A stretch of DNA of 64,000 bases from Zanthoxylum bungeanum (taxonomy: Eukaryota > Streptophyta > Magnoliopsida > Sapindales > Rutaceae). The notes under the pieces were generated by a model, which searched no databases, had not been told where the DNA came from, and saw only the letters and a list, made by a program, of their open reading frames with translations. Shown here one piece after another: positions 48,002 through 59,210 of this stretch (its first letter is position 1; every line of letters begins with the position of its first letter). Both the position numbers and the translations under genes were made by a program. Location of the stretch: the NCBI GenBank assembly GCA_019454045.1, contig SKCR01025350.1, forward strand, positions 248,001 through 312,000, read 5' to 3'.

Positions 48002-49270
48002 ATGGAACATTATTGGGAGATTGAGAGATCACGAGCTTTACTAGAAGATACACCCCAAATCTGGGAGCAACAGTCTGGTTTTCTGAGGCCTGTTGTCCAG
48101 CCCAACAACTATCACTGGATGTCAGAATCAAGAAATACTACATTTGCTCATCAGAACGAAATGGGGAGATGTGTGATATGTGATGGTAACCACCCGAGCA
48201 ATCAATGTATATACCTTTCGGAGTGGCAGAATTATTGGAATCATTCAAGGTACGAAGAACCATCATACATTCCATTTTATCCACCATCCATCTACGATTT
48301 TCATCAAGAACCAGAACCATCAGAGGAAGATCAGATGGTTGACATGCTCAAAGATTGGTTCAAGAAACAAGACAAAAAGTTGGATACAATGCTTGAATCA
48401 GTCCAAAATCAATTCGAAAGTATTCAGAGACAATCAGCATCCATTCAGAGACTGACAGAACAAACGAGACAATTAACAGAAAATTAGAGCTACATACCTC
48501 AAGGAGCATTTTCAGATGACACTGATGAAGCCTTCGAGTACCAAGCATTTCACGTTGACACTTTAACAGAAGAAGAGGCTGAGCAGTATCAGGAACCAGA
48601 GTTATCAGTTCTGGAGCCCAAACCAACAAAATCTCGGTTTGATTTTTATTATTTTGACTCTGACGAGGATGAAGAAGATGAGCTATTTGTACCAACTGCA
48701 CCAACAAAGGATGATGAAACTTTCCATCCTCAAAATGAAGATCTTGGAGAATGCTTTGCACTAATGTTTGAAGACGAGCTACCTGAGCCAGTCATATCAG
48801 AGGATGAAGACCTAAAATCTGACATTTCTTTACATCCTCAGGGTGACACTTATGGAGCATGCATTTCACAGATGACAGATGAAGAACTGAACGAGGAAAT
48901 CCTAAAATACATCTGTGAAGAAAAGGTGGAGCAAGAAACAAAGCAAATGGAAGAGAAAATGTCAGACTTTATTGATGATCCAATGCATTCAGGCGAAACA
49001 TCACTGTTTTGGGGAGTACAGATCAAAGACATCACCTAGAAGCTTGACAGAATGGAACTTCCATTCAAAGTCAAGCACCATACGAGACCTCCTAATTTTC
49101 TTTCTTTCTTTTCAGGAACCACTGGGGCAATAAAGGTTAAAAAGGTGGCACAAGCATTGAATGGGATAAAATTCTTTTTTCCTCTTTACCGTTGGAAGAG
49201 ACCCTTCAAAAGCAACGCACACGGGATTGTCTTTAATCGAACATCCAAAACGACGCTGAAACCTCATTGA
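48002..49270 (+). pseudogene. Gag-like frame of element E with two internal TAG stops
   Basis: One reading frame of about 422 codons, interrupted only by TAG at 48485-48487 and TAG at 49037-49039. The first part has a zinc-finger-like CVICDGNHPSNQC (residues about 58-70), as in Athila-type gag, then a coiled region rich in Q and E. The second part is very acidic. The third is basic and ends LYRWKRPF...TLKPH. A pyrimidine tract and TTTTCAGGTGG just before the ATG look like a splice acceptor. Nothing resembling protease, RT or integrase follows. Whether the TAGs are read through or are mutations is unknown. Confidence 0.75.
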
Positions 49271-50743
49271 CAGATGGATTTCAGTCACGTCTGGGTGAAG
49301 ACGAAAAATTTAGCGCTAGCAGGGAGGCAACCCATGCAATAATTTTAATTATTTATTTTTTGTTTTGTGTATACATGTTGTAGAATTATTTTTAATTTCG
49401 TGTTATTTTTGCAGGAAAAATAAAGACGGAATATTTCACGACAAAGAAAGCCAATGCAAGCGGGATTTTCACAAAATAAATTTGACAAAATCGTGAGGAT
49501 ATAAAGTTAATCCAGTAAAGACGGCCGAGTAAGGAGTCAGCTCTTGAAACGCATCTCAGCGGATTTATTCGTCGAAAGACTTGATTTTACCAAAAAAAAA
49601 TAAATAAATCCCGCGTCGCGACGTGAAAACCCTACGCGTCGCCACACCATAGCCTCAAACACAAAACCCTAACCTTAAAAAATCGAGCTTCGCGACGCGA
49701 GACAAAATTTGGCGTCGCGACGCGTGTTCGGTAACAGGTCCAAAACCAGCAGCCACCACGCACAGATTTCATTATTCTTCTTCAACATTTCGCCATTTCC
49801 TCTCAATCTTCCACTAAAATCCGACCATCCAATCACCAAATCATCAACCAAAACCTTCTAAACTCATCAAATGTCACAAATAACCCACACAAACTCAATC
49901 ATCCAACCACCACCACCACAACCGAGACACATTATCGAGCTTCCAACCTTCGGCCAAGATTCACGATCAAAGAGAGCCACGCATGAGCCGTACCACCATC
50001 TCCACCGTGACTGATTCCACCACTTTCGATTCTTCACCGAGCCATAACCAGTAACCGAACCCATCATTGTCGACCGAGCCTTCTCCGGCCATGAGTCACT
50101 GCCGAGGCCAAAAGCCGAACCATCAGTCGAGATTCATCGCACCACCACCGCTAATCACTGCCGAGACCCTCCATCGTCAGATCCGGTTCTTCCAGCAAAA
50201 AGATCACCATTTTCGGTCTGGTAAAATCGTTCTTGAACTCTTCATTATCTCTTGAATTTTCGAATTTACAAGGAGGATAACCGAAAATTGTGGGGTTTTG
50301 TGGTATTTTGTGTGGTGAAATTTGTTGAAACTGGATTTGAAATTTTGGCAGTGAACGGGGATAGCCGAAAATTTGTGAAAGTTTGTGATTGATTTGTGTG
50401 GTGAATTTGGATATTTGGATATTTGGAAGTGTGGAAAAGATAAACAAAAATTGATTGAATTTCATAGATTTGGGGGCGAAAATCGACGTTGTTGTGAATT
50501 TGGAAAATCTTGAGTTTTTAGAGGAGATTCTGTCGAAAGTTTTATTGAAAAATGGTCAGATAGCTATCGTGGTAAGAAGCGTAAATTGGACATAGATCTT
50601 AATCGATAATTTTTCCTGTAGAATTTCAGCTAACCAGGTACTATCTTCTAAACTCTTCTTCTACTGTTTAAAACATTGGGGACAATGTCTCATTTAGGTT
50701 TGGGGGAGGGAATTAGTTGATCAGTACCTTGTTTTTAGTTTGT

Positions 50744-50940
50744 GTGTTTTTTTATTTTTAGTCCAAAATTTTTTGAAAAATACAAAAAAAAAATTGAAAT
50801 TTTTTCAAAAATTACAAAAATATTTTGCGTTTTTGTGTTTTTTTATTTTTAGTCCAAAATTTTTTGAAAAATACAAAAAAAAAATTGAAATTTTTTCAAA
50901 AATTACAAAAATATTTTGCGTTTTTGTGTTTTTATTTTGA
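50744..50940 (+). repeat. 91 bp tandem repeat in element E
   Basis: Two near-identical copies start at 50744 and 50835, each with AGTCCAAAATTTTTTGAAAA and ATATTTTGCG, plus the start of a third. The apparent frame is low-complexity KNTKKKLKFFQK sequence, not a gene. Confidence 0.9.
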
Positions 50941-51239
50941 CTAAAAAGGTGAAATTGGTAAGAGATAGCTGTGTAAGGAATTTCCACTCCTGAGACGTAT
51001 CTCAAACCCATTTTTGAAATAAGTTAATTTTTGTTTATTTCCTTTTGAATTATTTAATTTGTGAATTCTCCATAAAACAGACTAAAATGGATCTTTATAT
51101 GCTCAGTTGGCAGATATTATCAACATGCATGGTAACATACGAACATGAGCTAAAATTGAAAAGTTTGTAATATTCAGTGCTCTAGTTTAATTGGAGGAAG
51201 CATCTTAAAAAGTGATGGAGTAAAAAAAAAAAAACGTCT

Positions 51240-51480
51240 GAGATCCGAGTTATTAAGTCTGTAAGAGTGTTTTAACACCTAGTGCCCTAAAGCCAATTGG
51301 TTTGGGAGTCATTGGCCCAAAGCTCGCTACATGGATCAAAGATGCTGCAAAAATATATATATCTGAAGTCTGAGTAATTAAGTCTGTAGGGGTGTCTTAA
51401 CACTTGGTGCCCTAAAGCCAACTGGTTTGGTAGCCACCGACCCAACACTCGCTACATAGATGGAAGATATTGTATATAAA
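51240..51480 (+). repeat. ~125 bp diverged tandem repeat in element E
   Basis: Two copies share TTAAGTCTGTA, GTGCCCTAAAGCCAA and CGCTACAT. The anchor TAAGTCTGTA is at 51254 and 51379. Confidence 0.85.
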
Positions 51481-52035
51481 TAAAAAAAATTTCAAAAATC
51501 AAAGAAAAAAATAAAAAAAAATCATAAAAATTATTCAATTGTTGCAAAAAGGTGTGAATTCAGATAAAACCTTAGGACAAAAATATTACTCTCTTATCAA
51601 CTACACTGGTGACTGTTGTGAGCAAAAATGAGTTGTTTAATATTCTGTTGGCTGTGTATATGGAGAATGGTAAATATAATCGGGGAATTTACTTATTCAG
51701 TAATTTAGAAAGAAATAAAACAACTACTAACTTGGAGTAGAAGTTTCACCTGATTAGTCACTAACTTCTTTATTCTCTTTTCGCTTGTCTTTTTGCTTTT
51801 GTGTGCATTAGTTTTTACTACCTTTTTACTTTTGTAAAATGTTTATGGGTATCATTGTTGTAAACCCTCACGAGACTACAACTCGTCCACTAGGGACACC
51901 TAGGGGTTTAAAGGCTTGTTGCATACGCTAAATGCAACCGTGTTCCCTACGAAAGTGGCTTAGTTTTATTTTATTTTTATGTTATTTTATTTTGTGTTTT
52001 GCTCGAGGACTAGCAAAATGTTAGGTTTGGGGGTG

Positions 52036-54004
52036 TGATGAGTGGTAATTATATCACTATTTCCCACTCATTTGACCTAATATTATGTATATTTTCTCAG
52101 GTTTTGTGAACGTTTTGATCTATTTTATTGTTATTTTACAGATAAATAAAGTTTGGGAAGCATTGGAAGTAATTTGGGGCCAAAACAAAGAAAAAATGAC
52201 AAAAAGGCATTTTGGTAATTTGGCGCGTCGCGACGCCTATCCTGCGCCTTGAGCTGCTAACGTGCGCCGAATGACACGTGTCAGAATCTGAAAAGTTTGA
52301 TTTGCTAACGTGCGCATGCCACATGTCATCACCAGAATAGATCTTGCGAAAATGCACCGGGACACGTGTCATCATCACATGCTGTCGACAATACGCGTGC
52401 CATGTGTCAGCTTCTCATTCGACCGTATCTGCCGCGTACCACATGTCAACCATGTGTCACCTACGTGTCATCCACGTGTCCGCCACGTGTCATCCAAGTT
52501 AGCATCCAATCGAGTCACCGTGCAACGTGTCGCCACGTCATCAACATCCAATCAACGCTCGCCACGTGTCAGCATCTCAGTGGACCGAATCAAAACGTGT
52601 GCCACGTGTCGAAATTCCATTATGCCGACAGATTACGCGTGCCACGTCAGCAAGACAACAGATCAACATATTTTGACCGAGTCAACACAAGCCAGCGTCG
52701 CGACGCAAGAAGGATTTTGGCGTCGCGACGCTGACCCGAATTTTTGCCTATAAATTGAGCTCATTTGCACCTCATTTGGTGTGCTTTCCTTGGGATTTTT
52801 TCCCTGTTTTTAAGGATTGCATCTATTTTTGTAATAATTAATTTATGTATTTTTATTTTTAATTTTAATTTCAGTTTTTATTTTCTTTATGTTTTGTAGT
52901 TAAATTTCCGCTAGGGTAAAAGGTGAAACATTTAATATAATTATTTAGGTAAATCTCACTTAATTATAATTTATAAATTATAATTTAACCGGATTAATTA
53001 ATAGCAGACTTTATTACCGCCTATATGGTCGGTCTAAATATAAATTACTTTACCGCCTATATGGTTGGTCTTTATGTGACAGATAATTACCGCCTATATG
53101 GCTGGTGTAATTGGACTAAATGGATTACCGCCTATATGGCTGGTTTTAAATGTTTAACATTATTAATTCCTGAGAAAGTAGAACATAAAAATAATTTATA
53201 TATTATAATAAGTGAGATTCCTAGATAAGAAATATTAATTGTGGATCCTCTAACCCCATCATTTTATTTTTATTCTAGGGAAGCGATGAAACACAATATT
53301 AACACGCGTAATAATTGATTTATTATATATTGGGTAATTCTTTAGTTTGTTTATTGAGTCTTAAACTTTCTTAAACTTAATGTTTCTTATTGTCTGATCA
53401 CCAATAAGATTGATGTGGTAAACTTAAAATAAACTTGACATAAGAATTTTAGGTTTCAGCCTTAGACTTAATAGCCCACGATCTTCCTTGAGGATAGATA
53501 ACTCTTTAATATATTTCCTTACAGGATAGACATATACATGTCGGGTGGGGTAGCCATAATTGGAACTTAATCTTAATGAATCCAGGTAATTTGGTTGACA
53601 TAGACATATGGTTCAATTGGGTTATACTGGGTATTTGCATCTGACCATCGACATAGGCTTTTGCATATCTTCGTGTTCCAGGTTAGCAAACTAATTTACT
53701 ACACATATATAAGAGAATCAATTCATCTTTATAATAATATTGTGTTGAGTCACAACCCTAGATCTTTGAGTCTTTTGTTATTTTCCTTAGTATTTTCTTT
53801 TGTGTCTTTAAGTATTTTATTTATCAAATCCACATTCAACCGACAAAAGCAATCATTCTCTTCTCCCTATAATTAGATACCTGTAAATAAATAGTATCAA
53901 TAATTAATAACAACAGTAGGAATTAAGTCCTCGTGGGATCGATATTTTTATACTACTTGAACGATACGTGCGCTTGATTTAAACGTGTGTGTTTACGCCG
54001 GTCA
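52036..54004 (+). mobile_element. Third LTR of element E (3' LTR), 1969 bp
   Basis: Borders are TGATGAGTGG and GCCGGTCA, followed by the CATAT duplication. It carries the same G-box array (52275 onward), TATA box (52749-52756) and four ACCGCCTATATGG repeats (53016, 53052, 53089, 53127) as the second LTR. Confidence 0.9.
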
Positions 54005-54009
54005 CATAT

Positions 54010-55588
54010 TAACTAGGCTTATATGACGAATGTGTCTGAACTTAGAGAGTCCCAGTATGAAGTCTACTTTTTGAGCACTTGTGTAGCCGATTAATTTTGA
54101 TAAAAGATAATATTCGATATTATAATTATCAACTAAGATAATCAAGTGTTATTGGATAACATTAATTATTTACTTTGACCTAATTGGATTAATTCAATAA
54201 TTACACAAGGGCTTAATTGTAAAATCATAATTATCTCTACCATTTGAGGATATTATGGTAATTGTGAGTATGTAATAATAGGTGGTTTTGGCTTGATTTA
54301 ATTGGATTAAATTAAAGTGGCAAACATTAAACTAATTCATTTCCTAATCCTTGTCTTGATTTAATTTGATTAAATCAAATTGGTAGATAATGGAGATTAG
54401 TCACACCTAATTATACATATTTGGATACATTAGATTAAGCCCACATAAAAGTTGATTACAATTTTTATTAATTAAAAATTACCTAAGTTTTGCTATAAAT
54501 AGCAAACTTTAGGAAGGTTTTAATTAATCTTGAGAAAGCTAAGTACAAGCAATTCTTGGAGAAATTAGAATAAGTTAGAGAAATGTTTAAAGAAGCTTGT
54601 GAGGTCTCTACAACATTTCATTTAGGAAAAATCAAGATTGAATCTTGAAGTGAAGGTTGCTAGCATTGGAATCAAGATTTGACCTTGGAGTGATGCTTGC
54701 AAATCTTGGAAGTTCTCCAACCATTTCAACAAGAGAATAAGATTGGATCTTTGCTTCAGGCTTGCTAGGTAAGTTTGAACTTCTCTTAAGCTATGTTCTT
54801 GTATGTATTGGATACATGATTACATAACTTAATGTTGAAATAAGGCTAATAAATTGTGTTAGGATGCTTTAGAAGTATAAACACAATATGTTTGTTAATT
54901 AGGTTAAAGAGGTTCATGTTGGACATGGAACAATTAATAAGAGTTTGGAAATCTAGATTAAAGCTTAGAGTTATGGCTACCATTCTAGAATCACTTGACC
55001 ACCTTTGGGTGACCTAGAATTATTCGTAAATTATTTCATTGTGGATTCTAATTTGGTTTGTGTTTTGGATTCAAAATTTACGCAAGTGCGTATTTAGAAT
55101 AAATTTATGTTTTTGTAAAAATATTTGATATTTTGAAAAACTTGATTTTTATTCTATAACATGTGTTGATGTTAGTTTTGATGTTAAAATTAATTTTTGG
55201 TGTTTTGAGAGTGTTTATGGAAGGTTGAAAGGATTTAGGGTAGAAAACCTTATTGCCTTCAGCTCTCTGTTTCTAGAGAAATAAAGGCCTGAAGCTTAGT
55301 TTTTGAAAACAAATATAAAAAAATAATTAATTAATTGAGGTGGGCGCTACAGTGCCGCGCACACTATAGCACGCACGGTACGCGCTACGCGCACTGAATT
55401 TGTTTTCTCTCGTTTTTTACCTTCTAGACTCCGATTCAGCCCAGATTGTTTTCCTATACACTCGTAATTGAATATATTATTTCATCAAATATCTTAAAAA
55501 TACACATATATTTGATATCCATGGGTTAGACCTATTTTCGCTGCTCAAGACACCGATCCAACCCTAAGGGTTCCACATTCGCCCCAAC
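54010..55588 (+). mobile_element. Right part of the copia-type LTR, + strand
   Basis: Continues the LTR from 44511: TAACTAGGCTTATATGACG here matches the sister LTR across the empty site, and the similarity runs to the end. I place the end at GCCCCAACA (55588), equivalent to TGCCCCTACA in the sister copy; TTCCACA at 55577 is the alternative. No PBS follows and no target duplication was found, so the rest of this element is missing or rearranged. Confidence 0.65.
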
Positions 55589-56063
55589 ACCTTCTTACCA
55601 TTCTGTTGTAATTTATGGTCCATTGACTATCTCAAATTTTAAATATTTGGGCAAGCTTTCCCTAGAACTGAAGGAGTTCCCAAATTTCACCATAGGTTTG
55701 TGTTCTAAAGGTAATCAACCTAAATCTACTCCAACCAACCTCAACCCCCAAATTTCGTTCAAAATTACAACTGCAATGTCCAAAACCACACGAAAACTAT
55801 ACAAAAAAACCCATAGAGAGCGAAAAATTCAAAGGTACCTTGACGGGGAGAGAGAAAATGAAAAATGATCTTGATGAGGAGCTTTATGATGAGATATGTT
55901 CATGGAATGATGTGGGTGATGGTTGTAGATGGTGGGTTTGGTGGAGATTTGGTGGATTTTATGTTTGAAGTGTGAGTTTGGGAGGTTAGATGAGGAGGGG
56001 TGTCGTTGGTAGTGAAGATATAGAAAAAAAAAATAGGGAATTGAGTGTTTTGGAGGACAAGGG
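55589..56063 (-). mobile_element. Probable 3' non-coding part of element G
   Basis: On the - strand this is C/A-rich, then AT-rich, like the part of element E downstream of its palindrome block. It would continue directly from 58494 once the solo LTR is removed. The frame at 55623-55868 has no recognised domain. Confidence 0.4.
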
Positions 56064-58493
56064 TGTAGGGGCAGTTGTGGAACCCCTAGGGTCGGATCAG
56101 TGCTGCGGGCAGCGGAAATGGGTCTAACTCATGGATATCAAATATGGGTGTAATTTTAAATTATTTAATGAAATACTATATTCCATTATAAGTGTATAGG
56201 AAAAAACCGGGACTGAATCGGAGTCCGAAAACTCCCGAACGAACAAAAAAACAAAAATTATTGCGCTCGTACGCGCGTGCTACAACAACAATTCTGTTTT
56301 TTTATTTATTTATTAATTTCATTTGCTTCAGCTCACTTTCCAGTGAGCTGAAGCAATTAGGGTATTTTACCCTAATTGCTTCCGACCTTCCCTAAACACT
56401 TCAAAAACACACAAAATTATTTTTTAATTTCAAAACCAACATAAACACATGTTATAGAATAAAAATCAAGTTTTTCAAAATATCAAATATTTTTACAAAA
56501 ACATAAATTTATTCTAAATACGCACTTGTGTAAATTTTGAATCTAATACACAAACCAAATTATAATCCCAATAAGAAATGTCTCATGAACAATTCTAGGT
56601 CATCCAAATGTGGTTAAGTGATTCTAGAATGGTATCCATAGCTCTAAGCTTTAATCTAGAGTTCCAAACTCTAATTAATTGTTTCATGTCCATCATGAAT
56701 ATTTTGACCTAATTATAAGCATATTGTGTTTATACTTCCAAAGCGTCCTAACACAATTTATTAACGTTATTTCAATATTTAGTTATGTGATCATGCATCT
56801 AATACATAAATAAACATAGCTTAGGAGAAGATCAAACATTACCTAGTAAGCTTGATGCAAGATCCAATCTACTTCTCCTTTGTTGAAATCGTCAGAGAAC
56901 CTCCAAGGTGTGCAAGCTTGACTTTAAGATTCAATCTTGTTTCCAATATTTCCAAGCTTCACTTCAAGATCCAATCTTGATTTCTCCTAGATAAAATGTT
57001 GTAGAGACCTCACAAGCTTCTCTAAACACTTCTATTACTTAGGCTAATCTCTCAAGAATTTGCTTATGCTTGTATTTTAACTTGTAATTAAAACCTTCCT
57101 AAAACTTGCTATTTATAGCAAAACTTAGGCAATTTTAATTTAATAAAATTTGTAATCAACTTTTAAGTGGGCCTAATCTAATTTGTCCAAATATGTATAA
57201 TTATGTGTGACTAATCTCCATTGTCTCCCACTTTTTTAATCCAATTAAATCAACCCAAGGATTAGGAAATGAATTAATTAAATGTTTGTTACCTTGATTT
57301 AATCCAATTAAATCAAGCCAAAACCACCTATTATTACATACTAACAATTACCATAATATCCTCAAATGGTAGAGATAATTATGATTTTACAATTAAACCC
57401 TTGTGTAATTATTGAATTAATCCATTAATCCAATTAGGTCAAGTAAATAATCAATGTTATCCAATAACACTTGATTATCTTAGTTGATAATTATAATATC
57501 GAATATTATCTTTTATAAAAAATAATCGGCTACCCAAGTGCTCAACGAGTACACTTCATATTGGGACTTTCTAAGTTCAGACACGTTCGTCATCTAAGCC
57601 TAGCTAATATGTACGCAATTCGGCCACCTTCGAATTCGCAAAGAACACGAACGACCTTTCTGAACTATACAAGTCACGGTTATCACATATGTTTAACAAT
57701 CCCTCTGTCGTAGGCTATCCGAGTTATACTTAGGAAACATGGAAACATCGTCAAGTTTTCGAGACGCACATCTCATGTTGACATGTCCTCGATTCTTCAT
57801 AACTGATGCGATCCACCCTAGGTGATCGACTTTGGCCAAAGATTTAAGAATCGTGACTTTACTAACATGGATACCTAAACCACCTATGGTACACATATGG
57901 GCCGACATATCTTATCTTGTTTCGCACTTGATTACTGAGTACATCGATCAACACCCAACGAACATCTAGAGGCCAGACCATGAAATGTTTCTGACATACA
58001 TGGCATCTAAGTATGGAGGATCTCACACAAAATCAATGATATCCTATAGTCAAAGGATTACATATGCTACTCGACTCGAGGAGATTCCTATTGACGGTGG
58101 TGTGTACATCCAACTATTAGGAATCACCTGTGAGTCATTCAGTATTCGCTCCAACGAATACCCACATATCTATACAAGTTTCCAAAACTCATGGTACATC
58201 GCATTAAACCATTGGAACTCCAATTCCAATATACGACATGTGCTAGTCTTCTTGGTTATAGGAATTCGACCGTATTCCAAAACCAACGACTAGGAATATT
58301 TACTTTAAGAATAGTTTACACCTAGTATTAAAACTATTTTAAGGTCGATGTCATTCTTAGCATATCTATACATCAATCTAATACGCATAATGACAATACC
58401 ATTAATGAGGTATGAAATTAAAAATATAGTTATTTTATTAATAAATAATAAAATATACAATTCGGATTGGCACTCCAAGCACCAACTCCATCA
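56064..58493 (-). mobile_element. Solo copia-type LTR, - strand, TSD AAGGG
   Basis: The + strand opens TGTAGGGGCAGTTGTGG and closes CACCAACTCCATCA. AAGGG lies at 56059-56063 and 58494-58498. It is the same family as the LTR at 43581/54010 in opposite orientation, which creates a long inverted repeat. Frames at 57693-57908 and 57985-58293 recur in the other copy and are LTR sequence. Confidence 0.88.
56323..56382. repeat. Two overlapping 15 bp hairpins
   Basis: TTGCTTCAGCTCACT (56323-56337) pairs perfectly with 56342-56356. GAAGCAATTAGGGTA (56350-56364) pairs perfectly with 56368-56382. The two stems share 56350-56356, so only one can form at a time. Confidence 0.85.
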
Positions 58494-59210
58494 AAGGGTT
58501 ATAATTCATAGATATTAGCGCAACAATAAGGACTCATTATCATGCCAATTGTCGCAGAAGGTATTTTTTTTCATTTTCCTTCATTGGCGCGCCAATATAG
58601 GTCATAGAGTAATTTTTATGGGCAAGTCTAATTATCGTGCCAATGAGTTAACATTGGTGCGACAATTATGGTATGTGGGCAATTTGCTCACTGACCTTAA
58701 TTGGCACGATAATTTGGGGGAATTATCGTACCAATGAAACCTGGATGAGAATTTTGGACAGTTTGATCCCTTCTGATCCCGGACTTGTCGGTTCAATGTC
58801 CTTATGCTATTTTTTTCTGCAAAAAGAAAAAAAAAATTAAAACATTCATTTGTACCAGAAACAAATAAATAAGTAAAAAAAAGATAGTATAAAAATTAAA
58901 TTCTTAGGTTGCTTCCCAAGTAGCACTAAGTTTCATGTCTTCAGCCAGATACAACTGCCTAGGTTGTCATACTGGATCTGCCAATGTGATGGATGTCTTC
59001 TCCCTTTTGATTGGTTCATCAAGGTACCGCTTAACTTGCTGAATATTTACTTTACCAGTTCTGCCAGTTTTCTCCTCTTGCAATTTGACTGCTTCATGCG
59101 GCGCCACTTGGATGACACAGAAATGTCCAGACCACCTTGATTTTTGCTTCCCAGGAAAGAGCTTCAGCCTAGAGTTGAACAGAAGGACCAAGTGCCCAGG
59201 CTTGATACTC
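58494..59210 (-). mobile_element. Element G: pol C-terminus and 3' region
   Basis: At 58967-59210 the - strand encodes the end of a gypsy integrase: KPGHLVLLFNSRLKLFPGK, SRWSGHFCVIQV and KVNIQQVKRYLDEP. Downstream is TTGGGAAGCAACCTAAG, the equivalent of the E motif. A T-rich tract ends CTTTTTGCAG, and a block of TTGGCACGATAATT-like inverted repeats follows (58545-58740). It was contiguous with 61111-63974 before the solo LTR inserted. Confidence 0.85.

Larger units (their letters stand above)
49271..52035 (+). mobile_element. Non-coding 3' internal region of element E
   Basis: Starts with the GGGAGGCAACCCATG motif conserved after the coding region in this group. A T-rich stretch ending TTTTTGCAGG follows (about 49404-49413), then a block with TCGCGACG palindromes (49613-49730), a C/A-rich block (49740-50180), a second purine tract (GGTTTGGGGGAGGG, about 50697), and two tandem repeats. 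The terminal polypurine tract is at about 52021-52035. The frames in the C/A-rich block lack domains. Confidence 0.7.
44517..54004 (+). mobile_element. Composite gypsy element E with three LTRs, TSD CATAT
   Basis: The block opens TGATGAGTGG and closes TTACGCCGGTCA. CATAT flanks it at 44512-44516 and 54005-54009. The sister LTR at 57599-57616 shows the intact empty site. Inside, the order is: partial LTR (44517-45554), 3' end of an internal region (about 45549-45895), full LTR (45896-47865), internal region (47866-52035), full LTR (52036-54004). There is one gag-like frame and no pol, so the element is non-autonomous. The PBS and gag type suggest an Athila-like lineage. Confidence 0.85.

Noticed and set aside
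49740..50255. A His/Pro-rich plant gene at the C/A-rich block of element E
   Set aside because: No frame is long or has a domain, and it lies in the non-coding 3' part of a retrotransposon, with a similar block in element G.
43581..58493. A giant foldback or terminal-inverted-repeat transposon made by the opposed copies at 43581-55588 and 56064-58493
   Set aside because: The right copy has its own 5 bp duplication (AAGGG) and LTR borders, so two LTRs of one family in opposite orientation explain the inverted repeat.
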